Part shown: in pieces, positions 49,578-57,369 of the stretch
Numbering within the stretch: the stretch's first letter is position 1
Layout: each line of letters opens with the position of its first letter
Origin: Arthrobacter sp.
Lineage (GTDB): Bacteria > Actinomycetota > Actinomycetes > Actinomycetales > Micrococcaceae
NCBI RefSeq assembly: GCF_031179985.1
Contig: NZ_JAPSHJ010000001.1
Location: 71,392 to 135,391 of the forward strand
Length of the DNA stretch: 64,000 nucleotides
Direction of reading: 5' to 3'
The notes under the pieces: generated by a model
What the model saw: the letters and a program-made list of their open reading frames with translations, nothing else
The model's database searches: none
What the model was told of the DNA's origin: nothing
Made by a program: the position numbers and the translations under genes

Positions 49578-50171
49578 TCAGGCCGCCACGCCCGTCAGCT
49601 CGCCAGTACTGGAATCAACGACGAGGAGTTCTCCGCTTTCCTCATCGACGAAAACCGAGGGTGGTTCATCCATCCCTGTCGGCACCTCGGAAGTGTCGCC
49701 GGGTTCGCGTTCCGGGCCGTCGTAGTCCGGCTCTGCAGCGAATTCGCGTGACGCACGCTCGGAATCTCCCTCAGGGGCAATCTGCACAGTCTGGTTACTG
49801 GATTGTCCATTTTGCCCAGAGGTCCGGATGAAGTTGGCTGAACCCCACATGAGGTCGTGGCCGACGGATTCGGCGTCAATTTCCGCCACGTGGTAGATAC
49901 GCCCCTCCTTCTCCCAACTGCGCATTTTGAGACGGCCAACAACAATGACGCGCTGCCCCTTTTTGATACTGCAGGCCAGGTTGCCTGCCAGTTGCCGGTA
50001 CCCCTGCACAGTGAACCAGTTGGTATTGCCGTCCACCCAGGCGCTGGTGGCGCGGTCAAAGCGGCGGTCCGTGGAGCCAATCCGAAAGGATGCGGTGGCC
50101 GTTCCGCCGGGCGTCGTTGAAGTCTTGATCTCGGTGGCCACGAAGCCACGGACCGTGATGTTGTCAGTCAT
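49578..50171 (-). CDS. Single-stranded DNA-binding protein paralogue (SsbB-like)
   Basis: The 197-residue protein has an N-terminal OB fold (TDNITVRGFVATEIKT, NWFTVQGYRQLAGNLA, KGQRVIVVGRLKMRSWEKEG). The C-terminal 80 residues are acidic and Gly/Pro/Ser containing but end TGELTGVAA, not the DDDIPF-type tip that recruits repair proteins. With the ettA neighbourhood this points to the actinobacterial SsbB paralogue (Rv2478c-like), used in recombination or transformation-like processes, rather than the essential SsbA. Confidence 0.9.
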   Translation of the reverse strand: MTDNITVRGFVATEIKTSTTPGGTATASFRIGSTDRRFDRATSAWVDGNTNWFTVQGYRQLAGNLACSIKKGQRVIVVGRLKMRSWEKEGRIYHVAEIDAESVGHDLMWGSANFIRTSGQNGQSSNQTVQIAPEGDSERASREFAAEPDYDGPEREPGDTSEVPTGMDEPPSVFVDEESGELLVVDSSTGELTGVAA

Positions 50172-50390
50172 GGTGATGTCCTGTCTCGAAGTGTGCTGCC
50201 CAAGCGGGCAGTTCCAGCTTTACCGAGGGCGTCAGCCGCGGCGAGGGACCAACGTGGCTATGTGCAAAACTCCGCCCACCAGAGAGTGTTGGGTACAACT
50301 GAAAATCGCATGGGACAGCTGGCGGTTTCCGAGCGCAAGTCACTGTAAACTTTTTGAGTTGCCTCTTGGACAGCCTCGAGGAAACATACT

Positions 50391-50463
50391 GCCCCAGTAG
50401 CTCAGGGGATAGAGCAGCGGCCTTCTAATCCGCCGGTCGGGGGTTCGATTCCCTCCTGGGGCA
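50391..50463 (+). tRNA. tRNA-Arg (anticodon TCT)
   Basis: The 73-nt cloverleaf has acceptor GCCCCAG / CTGGGGC and discriminator A. The anticodon arm GCGGC-CTTCTAA-TCCGC gives TCT, which reads AGA and AGG; the closing pair is a C-T mismatch, common in this tRNA. CCA is not encoded. Confidence 0.96.
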
Positions 50464-50472
50464 CAGGAAGGA

Positions 50473-50504
50473 GGCTCTGGCCTGTGAAAACACAGGCCAG
50501 AGCC
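50473..50504 (+). terminator. Terminator of tRNA-Arg
   Basis: The perfect hairpin GGCTCTGGCCTGTG-AAAA-CACAGGCCAGAGCC starts 10 bp after the tRNA. The downstream T content is low (GATTCCGTT). Confidence 0.8.
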
Positions 50505-50557
50505 GATTCCGTTGAAATACGTTCGTGCCTCCGTCGTCCAACCAGGAGCTGCCTCTA

Positions 50558-51754
50558 GTGAAATCGGCTGCTCCCGAACTGACCGCGCGGAAACCCTCGG
50601 CCGCTTTGTACGCTGCAGGTTTTGTGACCGCTTTCGGCGCCCACAGCATAGCCGCCGGAATGGGGGCGCAAAGCGAAAACATCGGCCTGACCTTACTTAA
50701 CCTGGGTATCCTCCTCGCTGTCTACGACATCTCGGAGGTATTCCTCAAACCAGTCTTCGGGGCGCTCAGCGACCGGATCGGCACGAAGCCCGTTATTGTC
50801 GGGGGTCTCCTGGCCTTTGCCGCACTCTCACTTACCGGGCTGTGGGGAGCCGATCCGCTCATGCTGGGTCTAGCCCGTCTCGGGCAGGGAGCAGCTGCTT
50901 CGGCCTTCTCCCCCGCGTCCTCCGCCATGGTTGCCAGACTGACCCGAGGAAAGAATGCCGGAACATTTTTCGGCCGTTACGGTTCCTGGAAGAGCCTGGG
51001 ATACGTCATCGGGCCGCTGCTGGGAGCCGGCTTGATTCTCGCCGGCGGTTTTGCACTTTTGTTTGCCGCATTGTCAGTACTGGCAGCTGCCACTGCCGTG
51101 TGGGTTGTAGTGGCTGTACCCAACCTTCCGCCACTTCCCCGGCAGCGTTACACAATGCTGGATCTGGCACGTCAGGCCACGGAACGGCGGTTCCTCGTTC
51201 CAACACTGGTGCTGGCGGCGTCGACGTCGGCGCTCGGTGCAGCGATCGGGTTTCTTCCCGCACTGGCTACCCGCCATGGTCTTGATCCCCTTGCCGGCAC
51301 TGCTGCAGTCAGCGTGCTGGCCATCGCCTCAGTACTCATCCAGCCACGGATCGGCCACCTTCGTGACAGGGGACGCATCTCCGATACCCAGGGCATGACA
51401 GCGGGACTGTTGCTCACCGCAGGCGGAGTCGCGGTCCTGGCCGTCGCCCCGGGGCCAATAACGATCTTCATCGCCGCAGTGGCGATTGGCGCCGGGGTCG
51501 GCGCCGCCACACCGATTGGCTTTGCCCACCTGGCAGATACCACTCCACCGGAACGGGTCGGCAGGACCATGGGTTCGGCCGAGCTCGGCCGGGAACTTGG
51601 AGATGCCGGTGGTCCTTTGCTGGTGGGCGGAATCGCCACGCTCGCGAGTCTTCCGCTCGGCCTTGGTGCGCTCGCACTGGTGGTTGCGGCGGCAACTCTC
51701 CCCCGACTCGCCGCGGACAGCGGGACGCAAACAGACGACCAGCCTCTGCGCTGA
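50558..51754 (+). CDS. Major facilitator superfamily transporter
   Basis: The 398-residue protein starts at the GTG at 50558 with AGGAG about 10 nt upstream; a GTG 11 codons earlier has no such site. About 12 helices are visible. The MFS loop motif is FGALSDRIGTKPVIVGG near residue 72 (family GxLaDrxGrkxx), and RLGQGAAASAF follows. The second half has a shorter loop with RIGHLRDRGRISD. It resembles drug/proton antiporters or sugar efflux proteins; the substrate is not evident. Confidence 0.93.
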   Translation: MKSAAPELTARKPSAALYAAGFVTAFGAHSIAAGMGAQSENIGLTLLNLGILLAVYDISEVFLKPVFGALSDRIGTKPVIVGGLLAFAALSLTGLWGADPLMLGLARLGQGAAASAFSPASSAMVARLTRGKNAGTFFGRYGSWKSLGYVIGPLLGAGLILAGGFALLFAALSVLAAATAVWVVVAVPNLPPLPRQRYTMLDLARQATERRFLVPTLVLAASTSALGAAIGFLPALATRHGLDPLAGTAAVSVLAIASVLIQPRIGHLRDRGRISDTQGMTAGLLLTAGGVAVLAVAPGPITIFIAAVAIGAGVGAATPIGFAHLADTTPPERVGRTMGSAELGRELGDAGGPLLVGGIATLASLPLGLGALALVVAAATLPRLAADSGTQTDDQPLR

Positions 51755-51818
51755 CCAAAGCCTCTCGTCTTTCCAGCTTGGAAAATGAGGCAATCTCCCC
51801 CGGTCCAGACATTCATAA

Positions 51819-51853
51819 TAAGCATGCTTATCATCCTATTGGCAAGCATGCTT
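51819..51853. promoter_or_regulatory. Paired AAGCATGCTT palindromes upstream of the LapA gene
   Basis: TAAGCATGCTTA (51819-51830) and AAGCATGCTT (51844-51853) are palindromes with centres 24 bp apart, in an AT-rich 200-bp gap in this GC-rich window. The spacing is a little over two helical turns. They look like a double operator. No regulator is adjacent. A possible extra half-site GGCTTATGATT follows at 51871. Confidence 0.55.
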
Positions 51854-51971
51854 AGTAATTTCTTTGATTGGGCTTATGATTCGAATAGGGCGGTCGGGGC
51901 CGCCACCGGCAACCCCGCCATTCCAGGGGTAGCTGCCTCTGGAGAGCTGCCTTTGGGGAGGATGAAAAGCC

Positions 51972-52415
51972 ATGACACAACAACCCAACCATCAGGATCC
52001 GGCCAAGCCTCGCGAGGCCCGGGCGGGCTACCTCGCGCCGGAGAGTCCAGGCCGAAGTGTACCTGCGGCAGGGACGGCAGGCGGCACCGGAGCCAACCGC
52101 ATCCAGGCTTCCGAACGCCCGATGCCGGCTGCGCCGGCTGAGAAACGGGTTACCCGAGCGGGAATGGTGTGGGTTTCCGTGGCCACGGCGCTTGTGGTCC
52201 TGGTGCTCCTTATCGTCTTCATCCTGCAGAACCAGGACTATGTTCAGGTGAGATTCCTGGGACTCGAGGGGGCCGTTTCCTTGGGGATGGCTCTGTTCAT
52301 TGCTGCAGTCGCCGGCGGAGTGCTGGTCGCAATCGCGGGCGCGGCACGGATCATCCAGCTGCGCACCGCAGCGCACCGCCGGGCTCAGGCTGCCCGAACG
52401 CCCACAGTCAAATAG
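51972..52415 (+). CDS. LapA-domain (DUF1049) membrane protein
   Basis: The 147-residue protein has a polar N-terminal 60 residues (Ala, Pro, Gly rich) and then two helices: MVWVSVATALVVLVLLIVFI and GMALFIAAVAGGVLVAIAGA. The connecting LQNQDYVQVRFLGLEGAVS is the LapA (lipopolysaccharide assembly protein A) domain signature, widespread in Gram-positives without LPS, where its role is unknown. GGGGAGGA lies upstream. Two palindromes precede it. Confidence 0.88.
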   Translation: MTQQPNHQDPAKPREARAGYLAPESPGRSVPAAGTAGGTGANRIQASERPMPAAPAEKRVTRAGMVWVSVATALVVLVLLIVFILQNQDYVQVRFLGLEGAVSLGMALFIAAVAGGVLVAIAGAARIIQLRTAAHRRAQAARTPTVK

Positions 52416-52455
52416 GGAGCCCAACGTCAAGACGCCCGGCATTAAATAGTGCCGC

Positions 52456-52632
52456 TCAGGGATCGCGGTTCACCGGATTCCCGTCAGGGGCCTCGTCGTC
52501 AAGCTCGGCGATGTCTGGGTCAACGGTCCTGGCGAGGTCCCCCTCCAGGGATTCACGGCCAGTATCTTCCTCATTTTCCTGAAGCTGACCATCGCCACGC
52601 ACTGCCCGGTATTCATCCGGAATCTCAGTCAT
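52456..52632 (-). CDS. 58-residue acidic protein (small ORF)
   Basis: The frame runs from ATG at 52632 (MTEIPDEYRAVRGDG) to TGA at 52456. It is strongly acidic (LQENEEDTGRES, DIAELDDEAPDG), with no hydrophobic segment or Cys, and is probably disordered. Third codon positions are mostly G or C, as in the surrounding genes. It converges with the LapA gene. There is only a weak ribosome-site-like GGG. I do not recognise it. Confidence 0.6.
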   Translation of the reverse strand: MTEIPDEYRAVRGDGQLQENEEDTGRESLEGDLARTVDPDIAELDDEAPDGNPVNRDP

Positions 52633-52819
52633 GTGCCCAAGCTAAACCCGTTGCGGGGCTGTGTCGAGGGCGAGCTTCGCAGACTCCTCTACCGGCGGGC
52701 CCAACAGTGCGGCGCGGGGGACGCGAACGGCCCCGCACCGCAAGGCGATGCAGGACCGTTTGGTGGTGTGCGGGCCCCTGCCGTGACGAAGCAGGGGCCC
52801 GCAGTCTGACTCAGGGCAT

Positions 52820-53659
52820 TCAGGCGTACGGGAGAACAAGCTCCGCGTACCGCTGCTTCATGGAAGCCAGGACGCTGTCACCATCGGCGTCCCAGATCTC
52901 CTGATTAAAAATTTCGACTTCGATGTCTCCGGTGTAGCCGGCATCCCTGACCCAGGTGCCGATAGTCGCAAAGTCAATGACGCCGTCGCCCATCATGCCC
53001 CTGGACAACAATGCGTCCGCGGCGATGGGCAAGTTGAAGTCGCACACCTGATAGGAAGCGATGCGGTTCTCCCTGCCCGCCCGCTGGATCTGCGCTTTCA
53101 GCTCCGGATCCCACCACACATGAAAAGTGTCGACGGCGACGCCGACGGCGTCCGTCTCGTACAGTGCCGCAAGATCGAGTGCCTGGCCAAGGGTGGAGAT
53201 GAGAGCACGGTCTGCCGCGTACATGGGGTGAAGAGGCTCCAATACGAGCCGCACGCCGTGCTCGACGGCGAAAGGAACCAGGTCCTCCAAGCGGTCGGCC
53301 ACACGCTGGCGGGCGGCCACAACGTCCTTCTCCCCCGGGGCCAACCCACCAACCACAAGGAAAAGCTCCTTGGTGTCCAGGGCAACTGCCTCCAAGATGG
53401 CGGCACGGTTATCCGCCAACGCTGCGGCTTGTCCCTCTGTATCCGGTGCTGTGAGGAACCCTCCACGGCAGAGCGACGAAACCCGCAGCCCGGCGTCTTT
53501 GATCAGCTTGGCCGATTTTTCCAGCCCTGCCTCCGCAATGCGGTCCCGCCACGGGCCGATAGCCGGGATTCCAGCCCGGGCGCAACCCTCTACAGCCTCG
53601 GCCAGCGTCCATTTCTTGGTGGTGGCACTGTTCAGTGAAAGCCTAGAGAAGTCGCTCAT
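52820..53659 (-). CDS. Sugar phosphate isomerase/epimerase (AP-endonuclease-2 TIM barrel)
   Basis: The 279-residue protein has the TIM-barrel layout of xylose-isomerase-like enzymes, with metal ligands in LVLEPLHPMYAADRA (Glu), VDTFHVWWDPEL (Asp, His), QVCDFNLPIA and EVEIFNQEIWDADG (Glu). Members isomerise or dehydrate keto-sugars and inosose. It is the last gene of a three-gene run, its ATG overlapping the upstream stop by 4 bp, so it probably acts on the product of the Gfo/Idh or DUF993 step. Confidence 0.9.
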   Translation of the reverse strand: MSDFSRLSLNSATTKKWTLAEAVEGCARAGIPAIGPWRDRIAEAGLEKSAKLIKDAGLRVSSLCRGGFLTAPDTEGQAAALADNRAAILEAVALDTKELFLVVGGLAPGEKDVVAARQRVADRLEDLVPFAVEHGVRLVLEPLHPMYAADRALISTLGQALDLAALYETDAVGVAVDTFHVWWDPELKAQIQRAGRENRIASYQVCDFNLPIAADALLSRGMMGDGVIDFATIGTWVRDAGYTGDIEVEIFNQEIWDADGDSVLASMKQRYAELVLPYA

Positions 53660-54870
53660 ACTCCCACCCCGTTGATCCTCAGGTAGTCGGACATCCGGAA
53701 CGCCGCGAGGGCAGGATCCTTTAAAAGGCCGGCCTGGTCAGCGAGTTCGAACGTCTGGGCCAGATGGATCACGGAACGACCCGAGTGCAGTCCGCCCACC
53801 ATTTGGAATCCGGGCTGCCTGCCGTTCAGCCAGGACATAAAGGCGATACCGGTCTTGTAATAGAAAGTTGGAGCGCTGAAGATGTGCTTGCCCAACGCCC
53901 GGGTGGAGTCCAGGATAGCCCGGGCCTTGTCCGCATCTCCCGCGTCGTAGCTCTGCAGGGCGGCCGATGCTGCAGGATAGATGGCGGCGAAAATTCCCAG
54001 CAAGGCATCTGAGTGGCTGTTGTCGTCACCATGGATGAGCTCAGGGTAGTTAAAGTCGTCTCCGGTGTAGAGACGCACTCCTTCAGGCAGCGAGGCGCGC
54101 AGTGCCACTTCATGGCTGGCGTCGAGGAGCGAGACCTTTACCCCGTCCACCTTGTCCGCGTGCTCCCGGATAAGGCCCAGGAAGGTTTCAGTGGCCTGAG
54201 CGACGTCATCGGATCCCCAGTATCCGGCCAGGGCGGGATCGAACATGGTGCCCAACCAGTGCAGGATGACGGGCTGGTCCACTTCGGCAAGGAGGGTTGC
54301 GTACACATGGAGGTAGTCATCAGGACCCGAGGCCACCTTGGCCAAGGCACGGGAAGCCATCAGGATGACCTTGGGTCCTGCTTCGCTGACGACCGCGATC
54401 TGCTCAAGGTAGGCGTTGAGGACAGCCTGAATGCCGTCCGGGCCGGGGAGCAGCGAACCCAGGTCCAGTTGATCTGTGCCGGCGCCGCATGAAACGAGAT
54501 CACGAACGGACTTTCCAGTGGTGGCTGCGTTTCCGCTTGCCACGACCGACGCCGCCTCGGCACCGCTGCGCTTGATGAGCTGCTGGGTCGCCGCCCAGTC
54601 CAGTCCCATGCCCCGTTGTGCAGTGTCCATGGCATCGGCAACACCAAGGCCGTAGGACCACAATTCGTGGCGGTAGGCCAGGGTGGCTTCCCAGTCTAGG
54701 CGGGCAGGCGCGCCGGGGGTGTTGTCAGCCGTTACTTCCGGAATGACATGGGCTGCGGCGTAGGCCCTGCGTGACGTCAGCGGAGCTGTCGGCTTAGGCC
54801 AGGACGGAGCCGATTGGAGGCGGTACTCACGCGTTCCGCCGTCGGACGTGGGAAGGATCAGGGAAGTCAT
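53656..54870 (-). CDS. Dihydrodipicolinate-synthase-like protein (DUF993)
   Basis: The 404-residue protein belongs to the TIM-barrel group related to DHDPS/NAL aldolases. Its core reads IAVVSEAGPKVILMASRALAK, PVILHWLGTMFDPALAGYWG, VDGVKVSLLDASHE (candidate Schiff-base Lys) and TGDDFNYPELIHGD. It is longer than DapA (about 290) through N-terminal and C-terminal additions. The start (ATG) shares a base with the stop of the Gfo/Idh gene (TAATG). It is unlikely to be DapA; an aldolase acting on a keto-deoxy sugar acid is a reasonable guess. Confidence 0.88.
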   Translation of the reverse strand: MTSLILPTSDGGTREYRLQSAPSWPKPTAPLTSRRAYAAAHVIPEVTADNTPGAPARLDWEATLAYRHELWSYGLGVADAMDTAQRGMGLDWAATQQLIKRSGAEAASVVASGNAATTGKSVRDLVSCGAGTDQLDLGSLLPGPDGIQAVLNAYLEQIAVVSEAGPKVILMASRALAKVASGPDDYLHVYATLLAEVDQPVILHWLGTMFDPALAGYWGSDDVAQATETFLGLIREHADKVDGVKVSLLDASHEVALRASLPEGVRLYTGDDFNYPELIHGDDNSHSDALLGIFAAIYPAASAALQSYDAGDADKARAILDSTRALGKHIFSAPTFYYKTGIAFMSWLNGRQPGFQMVGGLHSGRSVIHLAQTFELADQAGLLKDPALAAFRMSDYLRINGVGV

Positions 54871-56039
54871 TAGAGGCTGATCTCCGGGATATCGATGGTG
54901 CGACGCTCGTCCGAGGACTGCAGACCCAGCTCGGCGAGCTGTACGCCACGGGCAGCGGAAAGGAGGCCGAAGCGGTGTTCCCGTCCGGCCACGACATCAC
55001 GCAGGAACTCTTCCCACTGCAGCTTGAAGCCGTTGTCCAGGTCGGCATTTGCCGGGACTTCCTGCCACTGGCTGCGGAAGGACTCCGTCACGGGGAGGTC
55101 CGGGTTCCAGACAGGCTTCGGGGTGTGCGCACGCTGCTGGGCAACGCACTTGTTCAGGCCTGCGACTGCTGAACCGTGCGTTCCGTCAATCTGGAACTCC
55201 ACGAGTTCATCGCGGTAAACCCGCACGGCCCAGGATGAGTTGATCTGGCCGATTACTTCGTCGCCACCAGGCGTTTCCAGTTCGAAAATGCCGTACGAGG
55301 CGTCGTCTGCGGTGGCCTTGTACTCCTTGCCCGACTCGTCCCAGCGGGTGGGGATATGGGTGGCTGTCTTGGCGTTGACGCTCTTGACCTTGCCGACGAT
55401 GCCCTCAAGAACGTAGTTCCAGTGACAGAACATATCGGTGGTCATGCCGCCGCCGTCTTCTTTGCGGTAGTTCCAGGAAGGCCGCTGCGCCGCCTGGACG
55501 TCGCCTTCGAACACCCAGTATCCGAATTCGCCCCTGATGGAGAGGATGCGTCCGAAGAAGCCCTCATCAACCAGGCGGCGGAGCTTAACAAGGCCGGGCA
55601 GATAGAGCTTGTCGTGGACAACGCCGGCGGTAACGCCTGATTCCCTGCCGATGCGTGCCAGTTCGATGGCTTCCTCAAGCGTCTCCGCCGTGGGCTTTTC
55701 CGTGAAAATGTGCTTCCCGGCCTTCATGGCCTTTTTCAGGGTGGCGGCACGCAGGCTGGTCATGGAGGCATCGAAGACAACGTCCACAGTGGGGTCATTG
55801 ATGACGGCGTCCAGATCGGTGCTCCACTCGGCTACTTTGTGGAGCTCAGCAAGTTCGCGGATTTTGGCTTCGTTGCGGCCTACCAGGATGGGTTCGACCT
55901 GGACCTTGGTGCCGTCTTCAAGAATGAACCCCCCGGCGTCCCGGATAGGCAGGATGGAACGGAGCAGGTGCTGCCGGTATCCCATCCGGCCGGTGATGCC
56001 GTTCATGGCGATGCGGATCGTCTTCGTTTCGTAGCCCAT
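54870..56039 (-). CDS. Gfo/Idh/MocA family dehydrogenase
   Basis: The 389-residue protein starts at the ATG at 56039 with GGAGG upstream. The N-terminal NAD(P)-binding motif is NGITGRMGYRQHLLRSI, close to the GxxGRMG of dihydrodipicolinate reductase rather than the GxGxxG of most Gfo proteins. GKHIFTEKPTAETLEEA holds the catalytic Lys of the EKP motif, and RRPSWNYRKEDGGGMTTDMF follows in the C-terminal domain. These enzymes oxidise a sugar hydroxyl. It heads the operon with DUF993 and the TIM-barrel gene and diverges from the LacI gene. Confidence 0.93.
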   Translation of the reverse strand: MGYETKTIRIAMNGITGRMGYRQHLLRSILPIRDAGGFILEDGTKVQVEPILVGRNEAKIRELAELHKVAEWSTDLDAVINDPTVDVVFDASMTSLRAATLKKAMKAGKHIFTEKPTAETLEEAIELARIGRESGVTAGVVHDKLYLPGLVKLRRLVDEGFFGRILSIRGEFGYWVFEGDVQAAQRPSWNYRKEDGGGMTTDMFCHWNYVLEGIVGKVKSVNAKTATHIPTRWDESGKEYKATADDASYGIFELETPGGDEVIGQINSSWAVRVYRDELVEFQIDGTHGSAVAGLNKCVAQQRAHTPKPVWNPDLPVTESFRSQWQEVPANADLDNGFKLQWEEFLRDVVAGREHRFGLLSAARGVQLAELGLQSSDERRTIDIPEISL

Positions 56040-56077
56040 GTGTCCTCCACAGCTCAATGCTGTAACGCAGTAGTGAT

Positions 56078-56093
56078 GGGAAAGCGCATTCCC
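56078..56093. promoter_or_regulatory. LacI-type operator, Gfo/Idh side
   Basis: GGGAAAGCGCATTCCC is a quasi-palindrome (7 of 8 pairs) with the central GC/GC step typical of LacI/GalR sites, 39-54 bp before the Gfo/Idh start. A second site is 48 bp away at 56127-56140. Confidence 0.7.
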
Positions 56094-56126
56094 GTTTCAT
56101 TCATAATGCCCTTTCCTGCCAGAGTT

Positions 56127-56140
56127 GGCAAGCGCTTTCC
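56127..56140. promoter_or_regulatory. LacI-type operator, lacI side
   Basis: GGCAAGCGCTTTCC is a quasi-palindrome (6 of 7 pairs) with central AGCGCT, 66-79 bp before the LacI-family start. With the site at 56078-56093 it forms a divergent pair that the neighbouring regulator probably binds, controlling both directions. Confidence 0.7.
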
Positions 56141-56205
56141 TGAAAGTCGCCAGACCTGTCATAATGTGGAAAACGCAGAAGTTTTGCCGAACAGGAGATT
56201 TCCCC

Positions 56206-57369
56206 GTGGCAGCAAGTACCCTGACCGAGGTGGCGCGCCTGGCTGGCGTGTCACCAGCCACTGCCTCACGGGTGCTCAACGGATCCGACCGAAAACCTGG
56301 ACCTGGCGTTTCCGAACGTGTGCGTCAGGCCGCGGAGGAGCTGGGCTACATTCCGAACGCACAAGCCCAGGCCTTGGCGAAGTCGAGTTCCGGACTGATC
56401 GGCCTCATCGTCCATGACATTGCTGATCCCTACTTTTCCGCCATCGCGCGAGGGGTCCAAAGCGTAGCCAAGACCCAGAACAAGATGGTCCTTCTTGCGA
56501 CCACGGGAGGAACCCCGGCAGACGAAAAGGAGGCCGTCGCTGCTTTTGCTGCCCGACGGGCCGATGCGATTGTCATCGCCGGTTCCCGTTCCTCGCGGCC
56601 TGAGGATCAGAAGGCCAACACCGAACTGGCCGCCGAGCTGGACCGGTATTGCCGCAACGGCGGTCATGTTGGAATTGTCGGTCAGGCGATAGTAGGGGCA
56701 GGGAGATCCGAGGGCTACCACCTGGTGGAACTTCCCAACGAGCAGCTTGCCTCCGAGCTTGCGGCCCAACTTGCCCAACTCCACAGCGGGGAGTTTGTCA
56801 TAGTCGGCGGCCCGGAGGGACTCGTTACATCGGATGACCGCATACGTGGATTCCAGAAGGGACTGGCTAATGCAGGCCGTGCCCCGGCAGAGGTTGTGAA
56901 TACGTCCTTCAACCGGGCCGGCGGGTATGACGCCGGACGACAATTGGCCGATCGGATCCGCTCCTCCCAGGAAGCAGAGGACGGCGGAGATCCCGCTTAC
57001 ACAAGGAAATCCAGGCTCTGTGTCTTCGCTGCCAACGATGTCATGGCCATAGGAGCCGTTGCTGCATTGAGGGAGGAGGGTTTGCGCATTCCCCGTGACG
57101 CCCTTGTCGCAGGGTTCGATGACATTGAGACCCTCAGGGATTTCCGTCCTGCACTCTCCACGGTCCGGCTCCCCTTGGAAGAAATCGGCCGCCTGGCAAC
57201 CATGAGCACCGCCGGTTACAGCCGGAAAGAAACTTTGGCCAGATCAAAGACGGCGGACGAGTCGGGGCACCAGCCAGCAAGTACTGGCGCAGCCCACTTT
57301 GGTGACGGTCAGGGGCCAGCGGTTACCGGCGAGGTCAAGCTTCGTCGGAGCACGCAATGGACCCCGTAG
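56206..57369 (+). CDS. LacI-family transcriptional regulator
   Basis: The 387-residue repressor starts at the GTG at 56206 with AGGAG 8 nt upstream. The HTH is TLTEVARLAGVSPATASRVLNGSD near residues 4-27, then the hinge ALAKSSSGLIGLIVHDIADPYF and the periplasmic-binding-protein-like core (RLCVFAANDVMAIGAVAALR, VAGFDDIETLRDFRPALSTV). Between EEIGRLATMST and TGEVKLRRST there are about 30 extra residues (YSRKETLARSKTADESGHQ...). It diverges from the sugar operon and overlaps the next gene by 13 bp. Confidence 0.94.
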   Translation: MAASTLTEVARLAGVSPATASRVLNGSDRKPGPGVSERVRQAAEELGYIPNAQAQALAKSSSGLIGLIVHDIADPYFSAIARGVQSVAKTQNKMVLLATTGGTPADEKEAVAAFAARRADAIVIAGSRSSRPEDQKANTELAAELDRYCRNGGHVGIVGQAIVGAGRSEGYHLVELPNEQLASELAAQLAQLHSGEFVIVGGPEGLVTSDDRIRGFQKGLANAGRAPAEVVNTSFNRAGGYDAGRQLADRIRSSQEAEDGGDPAYTRKSRLCVFAANDVMAIGAVAALREEGLRIPRDALVAGFDDIETLRDFRPALSTVRLPLEEIGRLATMSTAGYSRKETLARSKTADESGHQPASTGAAHFGDGQGPAVTGEVKLRRSTQWTP

